Assembly (NCBI GenBank): GCA_963751955.1
Contig: CAVVWM010000011.1
Location: 186,001 to 250,000 of the forward strand
DNA from: JABDIY01 sp963751955
GTDB lineage: Bacteria > Actinomycetota > Acidimicrobiia > Acidimicrobiales > SZUA-35
Length of the DNA stretch: 64,000 bases
Reading direction: 5' to 3'
The notes under the pieces were generated by a model. The model was not told where the DNA came from. It made no database searches and saw only the letters and a list, made by a program, of their open reading frames with translations. A program made the translations under genes and the position numbers. Shown piece by piece: positions 7,675 to 16,528 of the stretch; positions within the stretch are counted from its first letter, which is position 1, and the number at the start of each line of letters is the position of its first letter.

Positions 7675-8895
7675 TCAGCTCAGCAGCATGACCTTCACGC
7701 GGTCTCCCGCCTGAATGCCTCCCCCGTCGGGAATGACCGCGAGACCGTTGGCCATCGCCAGCCCGGACAGCTGGTGCGAGCCTTGACCACCGGCAGATCT
7801 GACACGTGGCGCCCCGTCGATCGACTCCGCAACCCGCACCCGCGAGAAATGGGTCTTGCCGTCACGATTCCGAAGGAACGGCTCGTCGGCCAACGCCCAG
7901 ATTGAACGTCGCTGAGTATCGGTGTAACCCATCATCTTCAGCAACGCAGGTCGGGCCAGGAGCTCAAAGCTCACCGCAGAACTCACCGGGTTTCCCGGCA
8001 GCCCGAAGATCGGCGTGTCCAGCACGGTGCCAAACGCGAAGGGTTTCGCTGGCTTGATAGCGATCTGCATCCAATTCAACTCCCCCAAGCGGCGAAGCAG
8101 CGACTTCACGAAGTCGAAATCGCCCATGCTCACCCCGCCGCTGGTCAGAAGCGCATCACATTGCGCTGCGCCAGCGCGAAGCGCAGCTTCGATGACCGTT
8201 TCATCATCCGGCAGCCAACCGAGATCGACCTGCTCCATCCCAGCCTCGGCAACGAGAGCCAGAAGCTGGGGCCTATTCGAATCGCGAATCTGACCCGGCC
8301 CCAGCGGCTCAGGACCGGTGAGCAGCTCATCGCCGGTGGAGAACACTCCTACTCTGAGTCGCTGCACCACGGCTACGTCGGTCATGCCGAGAGTGGCGAA
8401 CATGCCGATGTGTGCCGGGGTCAGGACGACGCCAGGCTCAAACAGTTCAGTGCCGGCTACCAGGTCGTCGCCGGCAGGCCGTACGTGATTGCCGCTTGTC
8501 ACCTCCGCCTTGCAGAATACCGTTGCATCATCGGCGTCGACCTCGGTGAGTTCCACCATGACGACGGCGTCGGCTCCATCGGGAATCGGAGCCCCGGTCA
8601 TGATCCGCATGGCCTCACCAGCTGCGAGCGGACGCTTGGCTACGGCACCCGCGGCAATGGTTCCTGCAATAGAGAGTGCAACCGGTGAATCAGCACTCGC
8701 CCCCGCCGTATCGACCGAGCGGACGGCAAACCCGTCCATGCCGGTGTTTGCAAAGGGCGGTATATCCTCTTTCGCAACTACGTGCTGAGCCAGAGCGAGG
8801 CCCCGCGATTCCCCAATGGGCACACGAACCACCGGCATCGGTTGAACTTGTCCTAGTACCCAATTCTGAGCCTCCGATAGCGGTGTGAGGCTCAT
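7675..8895 (-). CDS. moeA: Molybdopterin molybdotransferase MoeA
   Basis: A 406-residue MoeA/Glp-family enzyme that inserts molybdate into adenylylated molybdopterin. Seen are the N-terminal MoeA_N pattern (PPFANTGMDGFAVR, MTGAPIPDGADAVVM), the central MoCF-binding domain (GVFSTGDEL, RDSNRPQLLALV, LLTSGGVSMGDFDF, FGLPGNPVSSAVSFE), and a C-terminal MoeA_C domain ending AVIPDGGGIQAGDRVKVMLL. The ATG at 8895 overlaps the galU TGA (ATGA), indicating coupling; seven codons further upstream are open but overlap galU more. The galU-moeA pair is also found in mycobacteria. Confidence 0.93.
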   Translation of the reverse strand: MSLTPLSEAQNWVLGQVQPMPVVRVPIGESRGLALAQHVVAKEDIPPFANTGMDGFAVRSVDTAGASADSPVALSIAGTIAAGAVAKRPLAAGEAMRIMTGAPIPDGADAVVMVELTEVDADDATVFCKAEVTSGNHVRPAGDDLVAGTELFEPGVVLTPAHIGMFATLGMTDVAVVQRLRVGVFSTGDELLTGPEPLGPGQIRDSNRPQLLALVAEAGMEQVDLGWLPDDETVIEAALRAGAAQCDALLTSGGVSMGDFDFVKSLLRRLGELNWMQIAIKPAKPFAFGTVLDTPIFGLPGNPVSSAVSFELLARPALLKMMGYTDTQRRSIWALADEPFLRNRDGKTHFSRVRVAESIDGAPRVRSAGGQGSHQLSGLAMANGLAVIPDGGGIQAGDRVKVMLLS

Positions 8896-9779
8896 ACAAG
8901 TCCTTCGCGACGGCACACTTCGGCGAGGATCTCCCGGAAAGCTGGGCCGACATCATCACGTTCGAGCGTCAACTCAACCACGGCCCGCAGGTAGTCGACC
9001 TTCTTGCCGGTGTCAAAGCGACCGGCGGAGAAGCTGTACCCGAGCATCGGCTCGTGATCAAGCAGGGACAACATGGCATCGGTGATCTGGATTTCACCGC
9101 CTACACCGGGTGGGGTCTTTCGGATCTCATCGAAGATCGCCGGGGTGAAGAGGTAACGTCCCATGACCGCCAGATTGGAGGGAGCATCCTCAACGGCTGG
9201 CTTCTCCACCAGGCCGGTGACATTGAAAAGGCGTTCGTGCTCGGTCGCCTCGGCAGCGGCACACCCATACGACGAAATGTCCGCGGGGTCGACCTCCATG
9301 AGCGCCACGACCGACGAACCGTGCTCGTTGTAAGCGTCGACCATCCCGGTGAGGACACCGGCCCGTTCGTGCATGATGTCGTCACCGAGAAGCACAGCGA
9401 ACGGCTCATCCCCGACATGGGCTTGGGCCATTCCGATCGCGTGACCAAGACCCAGGGCCTCGCCCTGCCTGATGAAATGAATATCGGCTTGGTTGGCGAG
9501 ATCGACGATCTGGTCGAGTTCTGATGACTTTCCCTTTGCCTCCAGCGCAACCTCGAGTTCAGGGAAGCGATCAAAGTGGTCCTCCATGACCTTCTTGTGT
9601 CTGGACGAGATGATCAGAATGTCATCCATACCGGCAGCAACGGCTTCGGCGACGATGAACTCAATTACCGGCCGATCCATGATCGGCAACATCTCTTTCG
9701 GAACAGACTTCGTGAAGGGAAGAAATCGGGTTCCGAATCCAGCTGCCGGGATCACGGCTTTTCTGACAGGTTTACGCAT
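8892..9779 (-). CDS. galU: UTP-glucose-1-phosphate uridylyltransferase
   Basis: A 295-residue nucleotidyltransferase making UDP-glucose for cell-envelope polysaccharide and the Leloir pathway (compare galK in this window). The nucleotide-binding signature AVIPAAGFGTRFLPFTKSVPKEMLP is at the N-terminus. VLLGDDI is the metal-binding Asp region, and a GLVEKP segment and LGYSFSAGRFDTGKK also match GalU. The ATG at 9779 matches family N-termini; an ATG at 9800 would add seven residues. Downstream moeA overlaps by four bases. An FmdB-like gene is divergent, 100 bases away. Confidence 0.93.
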   Translation of the reverse strand: MRKPVRKAVIPAAGFGTRFLPFTKSVPKEMLPIMDRPVIEFIVAEAVAAGMDDILIISSRHKKVMEDHFDRFPELEVALEAKGKSSELDQIVDLANQADIHFIRQGEALGLGHAIGMAQAHVGDEPFAVLLGDDIMHERAGVLTGMVDAYNEHGSSVVALMEVDPADISSYGCAAAEATEHERLFNVTGLVEKPAVEDAPSNLAVMGRYLFTPAIFDEIRKTPPGVGGEIQITDAMLSLLDHEPMLGYSFSAGRFDTGKKVDYLRAVVELTLERDDVGPAFREILAEVCRREGLV

Positions 9780-9879
9780 GGTGACATCGTAGAAGGTCAT
9801 TTCTCGCTGACGATGGTCAAGATCAGGGTGAGACAACTCGGGCTCAATACGCCACGACTTGCGATATCCTTTAGCCGCA

Positions 9880-10221
9880 ATGCCGGTGTATGAGTACAAG
9901 TGTGTCGACTGCGACGAGCGGTTCGAGGTTGAGCAGTCCATTAAGGATGCCACCCTCAAGACCATCAAAGGAGACGACCACACCCACAAGGTGAAGAAGG
10001 TCTTTTCGCCGGTAGGAATATCGTTCAAAGGCTCCGGCTTTTACAAGAACGACTCGGCCAGTTCCAAGAAGAAGGACAGCCCCAAGCCTTCGACCTCTGA
10101 GTCCAGTTCATCAGAATCAAAAGACAGCCCGACCTCAGAATCGAAGTCGGCGTCCACATCATCCTCATCTGGATCAGAGTCGAAGAAGACGAAATCCGAC
10201 GCCAAGGCTGCCTCAACGTAG
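9880..10221 (+). CDS. FmdB-family small zinc-ribbon protein with a disordered Ser-rich tail, second Cys pair missing
   Basis: A 113-residue protein starting MPVYEYKCVDCDERFEVEQS, the hallmark of the FmdB regulatory-protein family. The first CxxC is present, but the expected second CPxCG is absent; the corresponding stretch reads KGDDHTHKVKKVFSPVG, with two His. Residues from about 58 on are low-complexity Ser/Lys/Glu and surely disordered. Position next to galU-moeA and a SAF gene matches mycobacterial Rv0991c (Ruc), a redox-regulated protein with an unstructured C-terminus. Similar function is inference, and zinc binding as in Ruc would need the His residues. The start at 9880 is chosen by homology over an upstream in-frame ATG. 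Confidence 0.8.
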   Translation: MPVYEYKCVDCDERFEVEQSIKDATLKTIKGDDHTHKVKKVFSPVGISFKGSGFYKNDSASSKKKDSPKPSTSESSSSESKDSPTSESKSASTSSSSGSESKKTKSDAKAAST

Positions 10222-10257
10222 GTGACGGTGTCGGACCTCTCCGCCAGGAGCTGAACG

Positions 10258-10926
10258 GTGAACAACTCGAGCAACGACCAGTCTCAATTGACGCGCCCCA
10301 AAGAAACGCTGTCCCGGCCCCAGACGTGGGCTTTAGGAGTCCAGTGGCGGATCCGATCCATACCGCCCAGACGCCTGCGGGCCGCAGCGGCCGGCCTGAT
10401 CGTCGGTGTAGCAACATGGTCGCTCATCCTGTCAGCCCAGGCTAGTAACGCGCAGTGGGGTGATCGAGTACCGGTGCTGGTCGCAGCTGAGGACATTCCT
10501 GCGGGCACCGAACTCAACCCAACCAACACCCAACTGCGTCCGTATCCTCTCGCGCTTGTCCCTCAAGGGGCGGTAACCAGGCTCGAGGCCGGTCGTCACG
10601 CCAGTTACCCGATCAGCGTCGGCCAGGTGATCATTGCCGGTCAAAGCAGTAGCGACCGCCATGGTCTGAGCACCGAAACCCGTTCTGTCACTCTTCCCCA
10701 ACCGATCGCTGCTCCCGCGATCGAGGTTGGCGACTCGGTTGAGCTGTTCGCAGTTCACCGCGCTGACCTCGGCGGGGCAGTGGCGAACACCCTCGGAACC
10801 GCAACGGTGTCGGAAGTGACCGAGAGCGAGGTCACCGTCGTCGTAGATCGCTTGCTTGTTGCACCGATCTTCGAAGCGTTGGGGTCAGGCTCGGTTGAGT
10901 TCGCTCGTCGTCGGGCGCAAGGGTGA
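10258..10926 (+). CDS. SAF-domain (CpaB/RcpC-like) membrane-anchored protein
   Basis: A 222-residue protein with a basic N-terminal cytoplasmic region, one transmembrane helix (about residues 41-61) and an extracytoplasmic SAF domain (VLVAAEDIPAGTELNPTNTQLRPYPLALVPQGAV...GRHASYPISVGQVI), followed by a beta-rich region. This is the fold of CpaB/RcpC, the Flp/Tad pilus secretin-associated protein, and of many actinobacterial SAF proteins encoded beside FmdB. The start is GTG at 10258. Its 3' end overlaps the convergent glycosyltransferase-like gene by 42 bases. A pilus role is possible given the prepilin-like and TadE-like genes elsewhere in the window. Confidence 0.75.
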   Translation: MNNSSNDQSQLTRPKETLSRPQTWALGVQWRIRSIPPRRLRAAAAGLIVGVATWSLILSAQASNAQWGDRVPVLVAAEDIPAGTELNPTNTQLRPYPLALVPQGAVTRLEAGRHASYPISVGQVIIAGQSSSDRHGLSTETRSVTLPQPIAAPAIEVGDSVELFAVHRADLGGAVANTLGTATVSEVTESEVTVVVDRLLVAPIFEALGSGSVEFARRRAQG

Positions 10927-12135
10927 CCCCATCGTCCCCCACAGCGCTGCACCAATCGCTGCCACAAGCAGTTGCAGCCGTGCCCCAGTGTTGCCAACGG
11001 GTCGGAGTGCGCGATCGTCCATCATCAAACCAATAACGATCACTACGAGGTGCAGCACTGGCACTGCAGCCGATACCCACAGAACGTTGGGGTCTACCAG
11101 TCCAACCAGTGCCCCGACAATCGCCGCCGAAACAGAGATGAGAACCAGAACCGGAATCATGGTCGCAGTGCGATACAGCAGCTGCAACGACAGAAGTGAC
11201 CACGGGGAGTGAGCACGACTCGGCTCACTGGCGATCGATCGACGTCGGGAGCTGTGTGAGGTGCCCATCGGCTGGGCGACGACTTGGATTCGATTCTGCC
11301 TGGTTCGTTCTCGGCCATCCACGTGTAGTCGCCGACCCAGTTCGATCCAGGTCGCCGCATTGCTGATCGGTCCAGGCATGCCGTCGATCCGTTCCAGACA
11401 GCCTCGAGCGAATGCTCCGACGACACATCCCTCGTGGCCGGATGCGAACGCTCCGAAGGATCCGAGCACGCCACCGCCGTTTCCGAGACCGGCGATCGCC
11501 ATCAGATCCGCACGGATCGCTACAAGCTCTGCCCCGGATCGAATGCCCTCGACCTGCTTATGCACAATTCCGATAGCCGCGGCGGTTTGGGGTCGACGAA
11601 CCCACGGGGCGGCCAGCTCGGCAACGGCGGAGCGCCGCAGATCCCATTGCGGATCGATCGGTACTATCAACTCACCAGATGTTGCAGCAACTGCTGACCG
11701 CCAGTGATCCCGATAGGTCATAGAGTTGCCGGTCACAACACAGCTGAGGCGTTCTTCACGGCGCGATCGATGAACCGTTCCCAGCTCCGTTGTGCCGCTC
11801 TCGACCAGGTCGAATGCGAGCCCCAATTCTGTTGGCACGCCTCGGGAGCCACACAGAAGCACAAGCTCCAGGTTGCGATAGTGCTGTCCGAGGTAGCGAC
11901 GTACCACAGCGACGACGCTCTCGCCGGCAACGATGTCGTCGAGGTCCAGAATGAGGGAGACAGACGGCGACCCGATGGAGAGCGCAACGCGATCCATCAC
12001 TGGTGCCACGACGCGTTCTCCTCCGTCGGAGAGCCGACGAATCGAGCGGAAGAGACAGATCGCTCGCAATGCGGTAAATACGAAAAGGACCAGCGGTGCC
12101 ATGACGACCGCCGCCGTGGTGAAAGCTCGCGTCAC
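10885..12135 (-). CDS. Glycosyltransferase-2-like membrane protein (degenerate)
   Basis: A 416-residue protein: an N-terminal hydrophobic helix (about residues 5-28), a region resembling the start of a GT-A fold (VSLILDLDDIVAGESVVAVVRRYLGQHYRNLELVLLCG), an IVPIDPQWDLRRSAV segment where family-2 transferases have their DxD-containing strand, and two or three C-terminal membrane helices (from about residue 320). The usual DxD and the acceptor QxxRW motif are not evident, so activity is doubtful. The GTG start at 12135 overlaps the stop of the HEAT gene (GTGA), making it the last gene of a coupled three-gene operon. Confidence 0.65.
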   Translation of the reverse strand: MTRAFTTAAVVMAPLVLFVFTALRAICLFRSIRRLSDGGERVVAPVMDRVALSIGSPSVSLILDLDDIVAGESVVAVVRRYLGQHYRNLELVLLCGSRGVPTELGLAFDLVESGTTELGTVHRSRREERLSCVVTGNSMTYRDHWRSAVAATSGELIVPIDPQWDLRRSAVAELAAPWVRRPQTAAAIGIVHKQVEGIRSGAELVAIRADLMAIAGLGNGGGVLGSFGAFASGHEGCVVGAFARGCLERIDGMPGPISNAATWIELGRRLHVDGRERTRQNRIQVVAQPMGTSHSSRRRSIASEPSRAHSPWSLLSLQLLYRTATMIPVLVLISVSAAIVGALVGLVDPNVLWVSAAVPVLHLVVIVIGLMMDDRALRPVGNTGARLQLLVAAIGAALWGTMGSPLRPTTSELNRA

Positions 12136-13176
12136 GATCGGACCCGCTCTCCCCGACCGACCGGCAGCGGTACTATGGGTTGGGGCCCACTGGACACCGG
12201 CAGTTCAGAGCGCCGACTTCGATGTTGCCTAACGAGCATTCCGCCGGCTGACCCGGCTGCTTGAAGCCCACCTTCAGCCGCTCTTCTCACCAGCCAGGAC
12301 TCATCTGACAACAGGTCTCGAAGCGGAGTGAACACATGGTGAGAGCCGATGCGGCCCAAGCCGTCGGCTGCGGTAGCGCGAACGGTCGGTTCGGGATCGT
12401 CCAACAAGCCAAGAAGAATTGGCTCAGCTTCGATCGGGCTTTGGCGAGCGATGGCTGAAGCAGCCAGCACTCGGTTCTCTGTGTGATCCGAACTGGCGTG
12501 GCGCGTCAGCGCACCCAGCAGGTACTGGTCGTTGATGCGAGCCGCCGCCACGAGCGCCGCCGCACGGTCTGCGCCAGTCTGCTCGAGTATTGTGTTCAGC
12601 GGCAACGTGACCTCGACACCACCTGAAGGCAACGTCTCAGCCGCCGCAATACGCACAGCGGGGTCACGATCGAGAAGCAGGTTGGCAACTTCATCGGCGT
12701 GTTCAGCGACTTGTTCTGGTGCGAGGGCTGCGACTGCCACAACCCGGACTGCCCAATTACGATCGGCAAGAAGGCGACTTCGATCACTCGGACTTCCCAC
12801 GAGCCCGGACAGTCGAGCCGCATCGACTCGAGCAGACCAGCGTCGGGATCGCGCGTAGCCGGTTGAACGTGCGCAAGCTACGAGGTGTACACAGCACGGT
12901 TGCAAGTCGGTCTCGACCATCCCGTCCGAGGTCGACCGGGAGGCTCGATACGACTTCCACCAGCATGTCACCCTCGATGATTCGGCGGACCCGCCAGGAG
13001 TCGAGGGCCGATGGATCTTCTGCGAAAAGGACCGACACAAGGGCATCAATCGCTTGCAGTCGACGCCTCCTGACATCCTCGGACCGAGAGTCGGACGCTG
13101 CGCCGAGTATGAGATACGACAAGGCAGTCGCGGCGAGCAGCGCTGATGCGGCCGCGAAGACAACGAAGCCCGACAT
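12132..13176 (-). CDS. Membrane-anchored HEAT-repeat protein, apparent +1 frameshift near 12,889
   Basis: Two frames must be joined. The first (ATG at 13176) gives an N-terminal transmembrane helix FVVFAAASALLAATALSYLIL and an amphipathic region ending GRDGRDRLATVL. The second, one base further on, continues ...RRWSARVDAARLSGLVG and then about six HEAT/Armadillo-like repeats (for example LADRNWAVRVVAVAALAPE, LLDRDPAVRIAAAETL, LLDDPEPTVRATAADGLGRIG, LLSDESWLVRRAAEGGL). About 347 residues when joined. The skip lies around 12,880-12,895 and needs one extra base removed. The ATG overlaps the upstream stop by one base and the stop overlaps the downstream GTG. Probably a scaffold for its operon partners (inference). 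Confidence 0.7.
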
Positions 13177-15113
13177 CAGTTCAACTCGCGGTGAATTCGT
13201 CGAACCAGGAGCGGCAAATTGAAAGGCTTCTGGACAACATCGAATGCTTCAGCGCTGAAGGAATTGTCGATGAGAGCGAGGTTCACATCAGACGCAATCA
13301 CGATGAGCTTGGTCGACTCAGCAGGATACAGCCGCCGGAAGTGCCGGAGCTCGTCCATGTGCCCGCTGCTCTCGATATCGATGTTGAGAACCGCAACCCG
13401 GGGAGGCAACATCTGGCCGTATCGCGGTTGGTTCGCGGCTGATTGGCCTACAGGATCAAGCGCCATGCAGTCCAGGCCGAACCGTTCCATACTCGCCACA
13501 AGCGCCGAGGAGAGAGCCGGATCGGGGTCGATTATCAATACGTCCGGTGGGGCCTCGTGGCCCTCGCACCAATCGATACCAACAATGGCGGGTCCACCAA
13601 GCTTTGTCGACCGAGCGATCGCCGACTCAGCCCGCTCCAGAGCCTGGCTCACTGATCTCGCATCCGTCGGGTACTCCATGATCGCCGATCTGAACCGCAA
13701 CTCTGACAGCTGCAAACGTTCAAACACATCTTGGAGGCGCCGGGTAAGTGTGGCTCGGTCCGCCCCTCGAAGTGCGACTACCAGCGACCGGCTATCGCGC
13801 CGGGAGATCACATCGCTTCGGCGGAATGCTTCGGCGATTTCGTCGTCGATTTCGCGGTCCGCTGGAAGACTGAGCAAGGCAACTGCAACCGTCGTCTTCG
13901 ACCGTCCGCTTTCGCTGATCAGTCGTTGGAGCAACACGCTCCCGATCGCCCACGGGACAGTCGAGTTGTCGGACACCTCAGACAAAGATGCATCCATGAT
14001 CGCGTTTCGGCGAACTCTTGTTGCCAACTCTGCTGCGATGTCAGCCCGGTTGGCCGTCGCTGTCCAGAAGCAGTCTGCACCCATGGCGAGCGCTTCGCCT
14101 CGAGAGGTTTGACCGATGGCCAAGCATCCGATCACGATCGTTCGTCCCCGTCGTTCGCTGCGGAGCAGGCGAAGCAAATTCAACGCCGGGCCTCCATCAG
14201 GCTGAGGAGCACATAGAACACTGCGGACCTCGCCTTTGACTACGGCGTTGACCAGAGCTGGTCCCGATGCAAACACGGTGGCGCGGAGAACGGATTCACT
14301 TTCGGTGAGATCGGCTGCGAGGTCCGCGGCCCCCGGTCCGAACAGGCCAACAGACAGATCGATGTTTGAGCCTCGGACGATCCGGAGGACTTCTTCGCTC
14401 ACCACGTCTGGGTGACTTCGGCGCGGAAGGACTAGATCAGCGCAGCGAGCCAGTTGCACCTGCTGGCTCGGTTCGAGTCCGGGCGACACGCAGACAATCG
14501 GCGTGTCGGGGCAGAACTCCCGTAGTGGTGCTACGACGTTTCCGATGGAATCGGCGTCGTCGAGGACCTGCACTATCGCATCGATCGTGAGTTCTCGAGC
14601 CCGATGGACCTCGTGGACTGCTAGATATCGGACCGCCAACCCAGCCGTAGCTGCTGACCAGAGGATTGCGTCGGTGAGCTCGCCTTGGGCCCCCACGACC
14701 AACACCGACTGAGGGCCACGCGACAGCAATTGGAGGTCAGCAGCGGCGTCTTCGAGGTTGCTCCGGACCTCGTCGGTCAGGGACGCTAGCTGGATCGCAA
14801 GCTCGGGCCTGCGTGCTCCCCTTGTGGGCTCCAGCGAAGTGATATCGGGAGATTTCAACAGGTGGGCCACTCGACGCAATTTCGAGGCTCCTGTTACGAT
14901 TCCCAGCAGACCAAGACGGCTCGCTCGTTCATTGGCGTAGGCAATTCCATGACCGACTTCCTCCTGGGTGAGGGGGCGATCGAAAAGGTGGCTTACCAGA
15001 AGCTCCAACTGGTGCAACCGGGCTTCGGAGCGCACGTGCACCCGACTCCACAGTTTGGAGATTGTCGAGGCCGTCAGCGCTGAGAATGCGGGGGAGGTCT
15101 GTTGAACCGACAC
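13176..15113 (-). CDS. Multi-domain response-regulator-like protein with degenerate GGDEF
   Basis: A 645-residue protein. Residues about 20-110 are helical and resemble an Hpt domain but lack the phospho-His. About 120-240 and 245-365 look like receiver folds (SVLVVGAQGELTDAIL..., VGLFGPGAADLAADL...) without the phospho-acceptor Asp. About 380-505 resembles a GGDEF domain with no GGDEF signature. About 525-645 is a better receiver (DVLIIDPDPALSSALVASMERFG, VLNIDIES, VVQKPFN). It heads an operon with the HEAT and glycosyltransferase-like genes, all overlapping by 1-4 bases. Likely a signalling or scaffold protein with little or no cyclase activity. Domain limits are by eye. Confidence 0.65.
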   Translation of the reverse strand: MSVQQTSPAFSALTASTISKLWSRVHVRSEARLHQLELLVSHLFDRPLTQEEVGHGIAYANERASRLGLLGIVTGASKLRRVAHLLKSPDITSLEPTRGARRPELAIQLASLTDEVRSNLEDAAADLQLLSRGPQSVLVVGAQGELTDAILWSAATAGLAVRYLAVHEVHRARELTIDAIVQVLDDADSIGNVVAPLREFCPDTPIVCVSPGLEPSQQVQLARCADLVLPRRSHPDVVSEEVLRIVRGSNIDLSVGLFGPGAADLAADLTESESVLRATVFASGPALVNAVVKGEVRSVLCAPQPDGGPALNLLRLLRSERRGRTIVIGCLAIGQTSRGEALAMGADCFWTATANRADIAAELATRVRRNAIMDASLSEVSDNSTVPWAIGSVLLQRLISESGRSKTTVAVALLSLPADREIDDEIAEAFRRSDVISRRDSRSLVVALRGADRATLTRRLQDVFERLQLSELRFRSAIMEYPTDARSVSQALERAESAIARSTKLGGPAIVGIDWCEGHEAPPDVLIIDPDPALSSALVASMERFGLDCMALDPVGQSAANQPRYGQMLPPRVAVLNIDIESSGHMDELRHFRRLYPAESTKLIVIASDVNLALIDNSFSAEAFDVVQKPFNLPLLVRRIHRELN

Positions 15114-15177
15114 CCGCCCCTATCGGCAGCAAACACGCAGTGTTGACACCCCAATTCTGACCCTCAGGGTCTGGTTT

Positions 15178-16528
15178 CTAACGACCGGAGAGGCGTACGC
15201 CGCTGACGATCATGCTTGGCGCAGCAACACCGGAGGGCATGTAGATACGGTCCGATCCGACCGCAGAGATGTCCAACAACATTCTCTGGAGTGTAGATCC
15301 GATGGTGCATTCGCTGATCGGCTCAGCGATAGCAGCCGTTTCGGATCATTCGGCCCTCGACCCCAACGGAGAAATCGCCGGAAATGGCATTCACCCCGCT
15401 ATGGAGTCCGGCAAGGGCAAACACATACACGCCAAGATCCACCGATGCGATCAGATCGTCCAGAGATCCGGCGGCACCAGCCGCGGCCGACAGCGCATGT
15501 ACCCCCGGGGTTGGGAGACCGCGGGTCCCACGCACAGCCGAACCGGTTGTCTTCACTCCGGCTCTGCGTGCGTTGTAAGAGTCCCACAGGAAGCCGTCGA
15601 GTGATCCAACGGTGATCAAAGGCACGGGACGACATGCAATCCCCTCACCATCGGTGCTGTCCGCACCGAGTGACCGCTGGTCGGTCGGGTCATCTAGGAG
15701 AGTGAGCAGTGGCGAAGCTATGGTTTCGCCCTCTCGCCCGACGAATGGTGAGCGCTGCTTGTTGATGCGGTCGCCACTGAGGGTGCCAGCAGTCAGCCCG
15801 AGCAAGGTGGCGGTCACTTGGGGATCAAGCACAAGGTCGACTGTTGCCGAATCAGGCTTGACAGCGCCGATGAGTCCGGTTGACCGGCTTACCGCCCGGT
15901 CAACGATGTGGTCGAAGTCGACCTCGGCAGGTGATCTGCCCCCGTGCCATCCGAATCCGGTCTGGCTGCGTTCTCCGTCGACGGCAAGAGCCTGCACCAT
16001 CGAGCTCACGCTCGTCGACCGATTCCCAGCCCGGATGCCTGCGGTGGACACGAGGGCAGAGGCCCCGGCGGAGTCGGAGTAGGTGGCTGTTCGAACCCCC
16101 GTGATCGCTGGATGTGCGTCAAGCACACGTCGCTCCACATCGAGGGCTCGATTGATTCGATCCTCAGCGGTGAGGTTCAGGGTCTCCTCCCGCCATGCGT
16201 CAACCTCGACCACCTCGACCCCGTCAGGCTCAGCGATACCAGCATGCTCGTCGGGTTCGGCAAATCCGGCGTTGCTACGAGCATCGGCGACAAGTCCTCG
16301 CAGGATCTCCCGGTCCAGAGTCCCCGCGCTTGCGAAGCCTTCTCGACCGTCGACGATGACCCGGATGCCGGCTCCGCTGCTGTCAGCACTTGTATAACTC
16401 TCGACCTCTCCCCCGTAGACGCGGACCGACGTCGAGCTACCGGCGGAAACCGCAACCTCCATCTGTTCGCCATGGTGAGCAAGGTTCAGTACGTCATCGG
16501 CGAGCGCCAAGAGTTCATCGACGTTCAC
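15178..16528 (-). CDS. tldE: TldE/PmbA metalloprotease subunit, apparent +1 frameshift near 15,334
   Basis: Subunit of the TldD-TldE peptidase that matures modified peptides and degrades unfolded ones. In the first frame the protein has the expected TldE body (VRVYGGEVESYTSADSSGAGIRVIVDGREGFAS..., GVYVFALAGLHSGVNAISGDFSVGVEG) but stops at 15323-15325 after RMIRNGCYR. Skipping one base near 15,334 restores the family C-terminus: AIAEPISECTIGSTLQRML followed by LDISAVGSDRIYMPSG and ending VSGVRLSGR, with a TAG at 15178. Joined length is 449 residues, normal for TldE. The GTG start at 16528 overlaps the tldD stop (GTGA). Confidence 0.88.
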
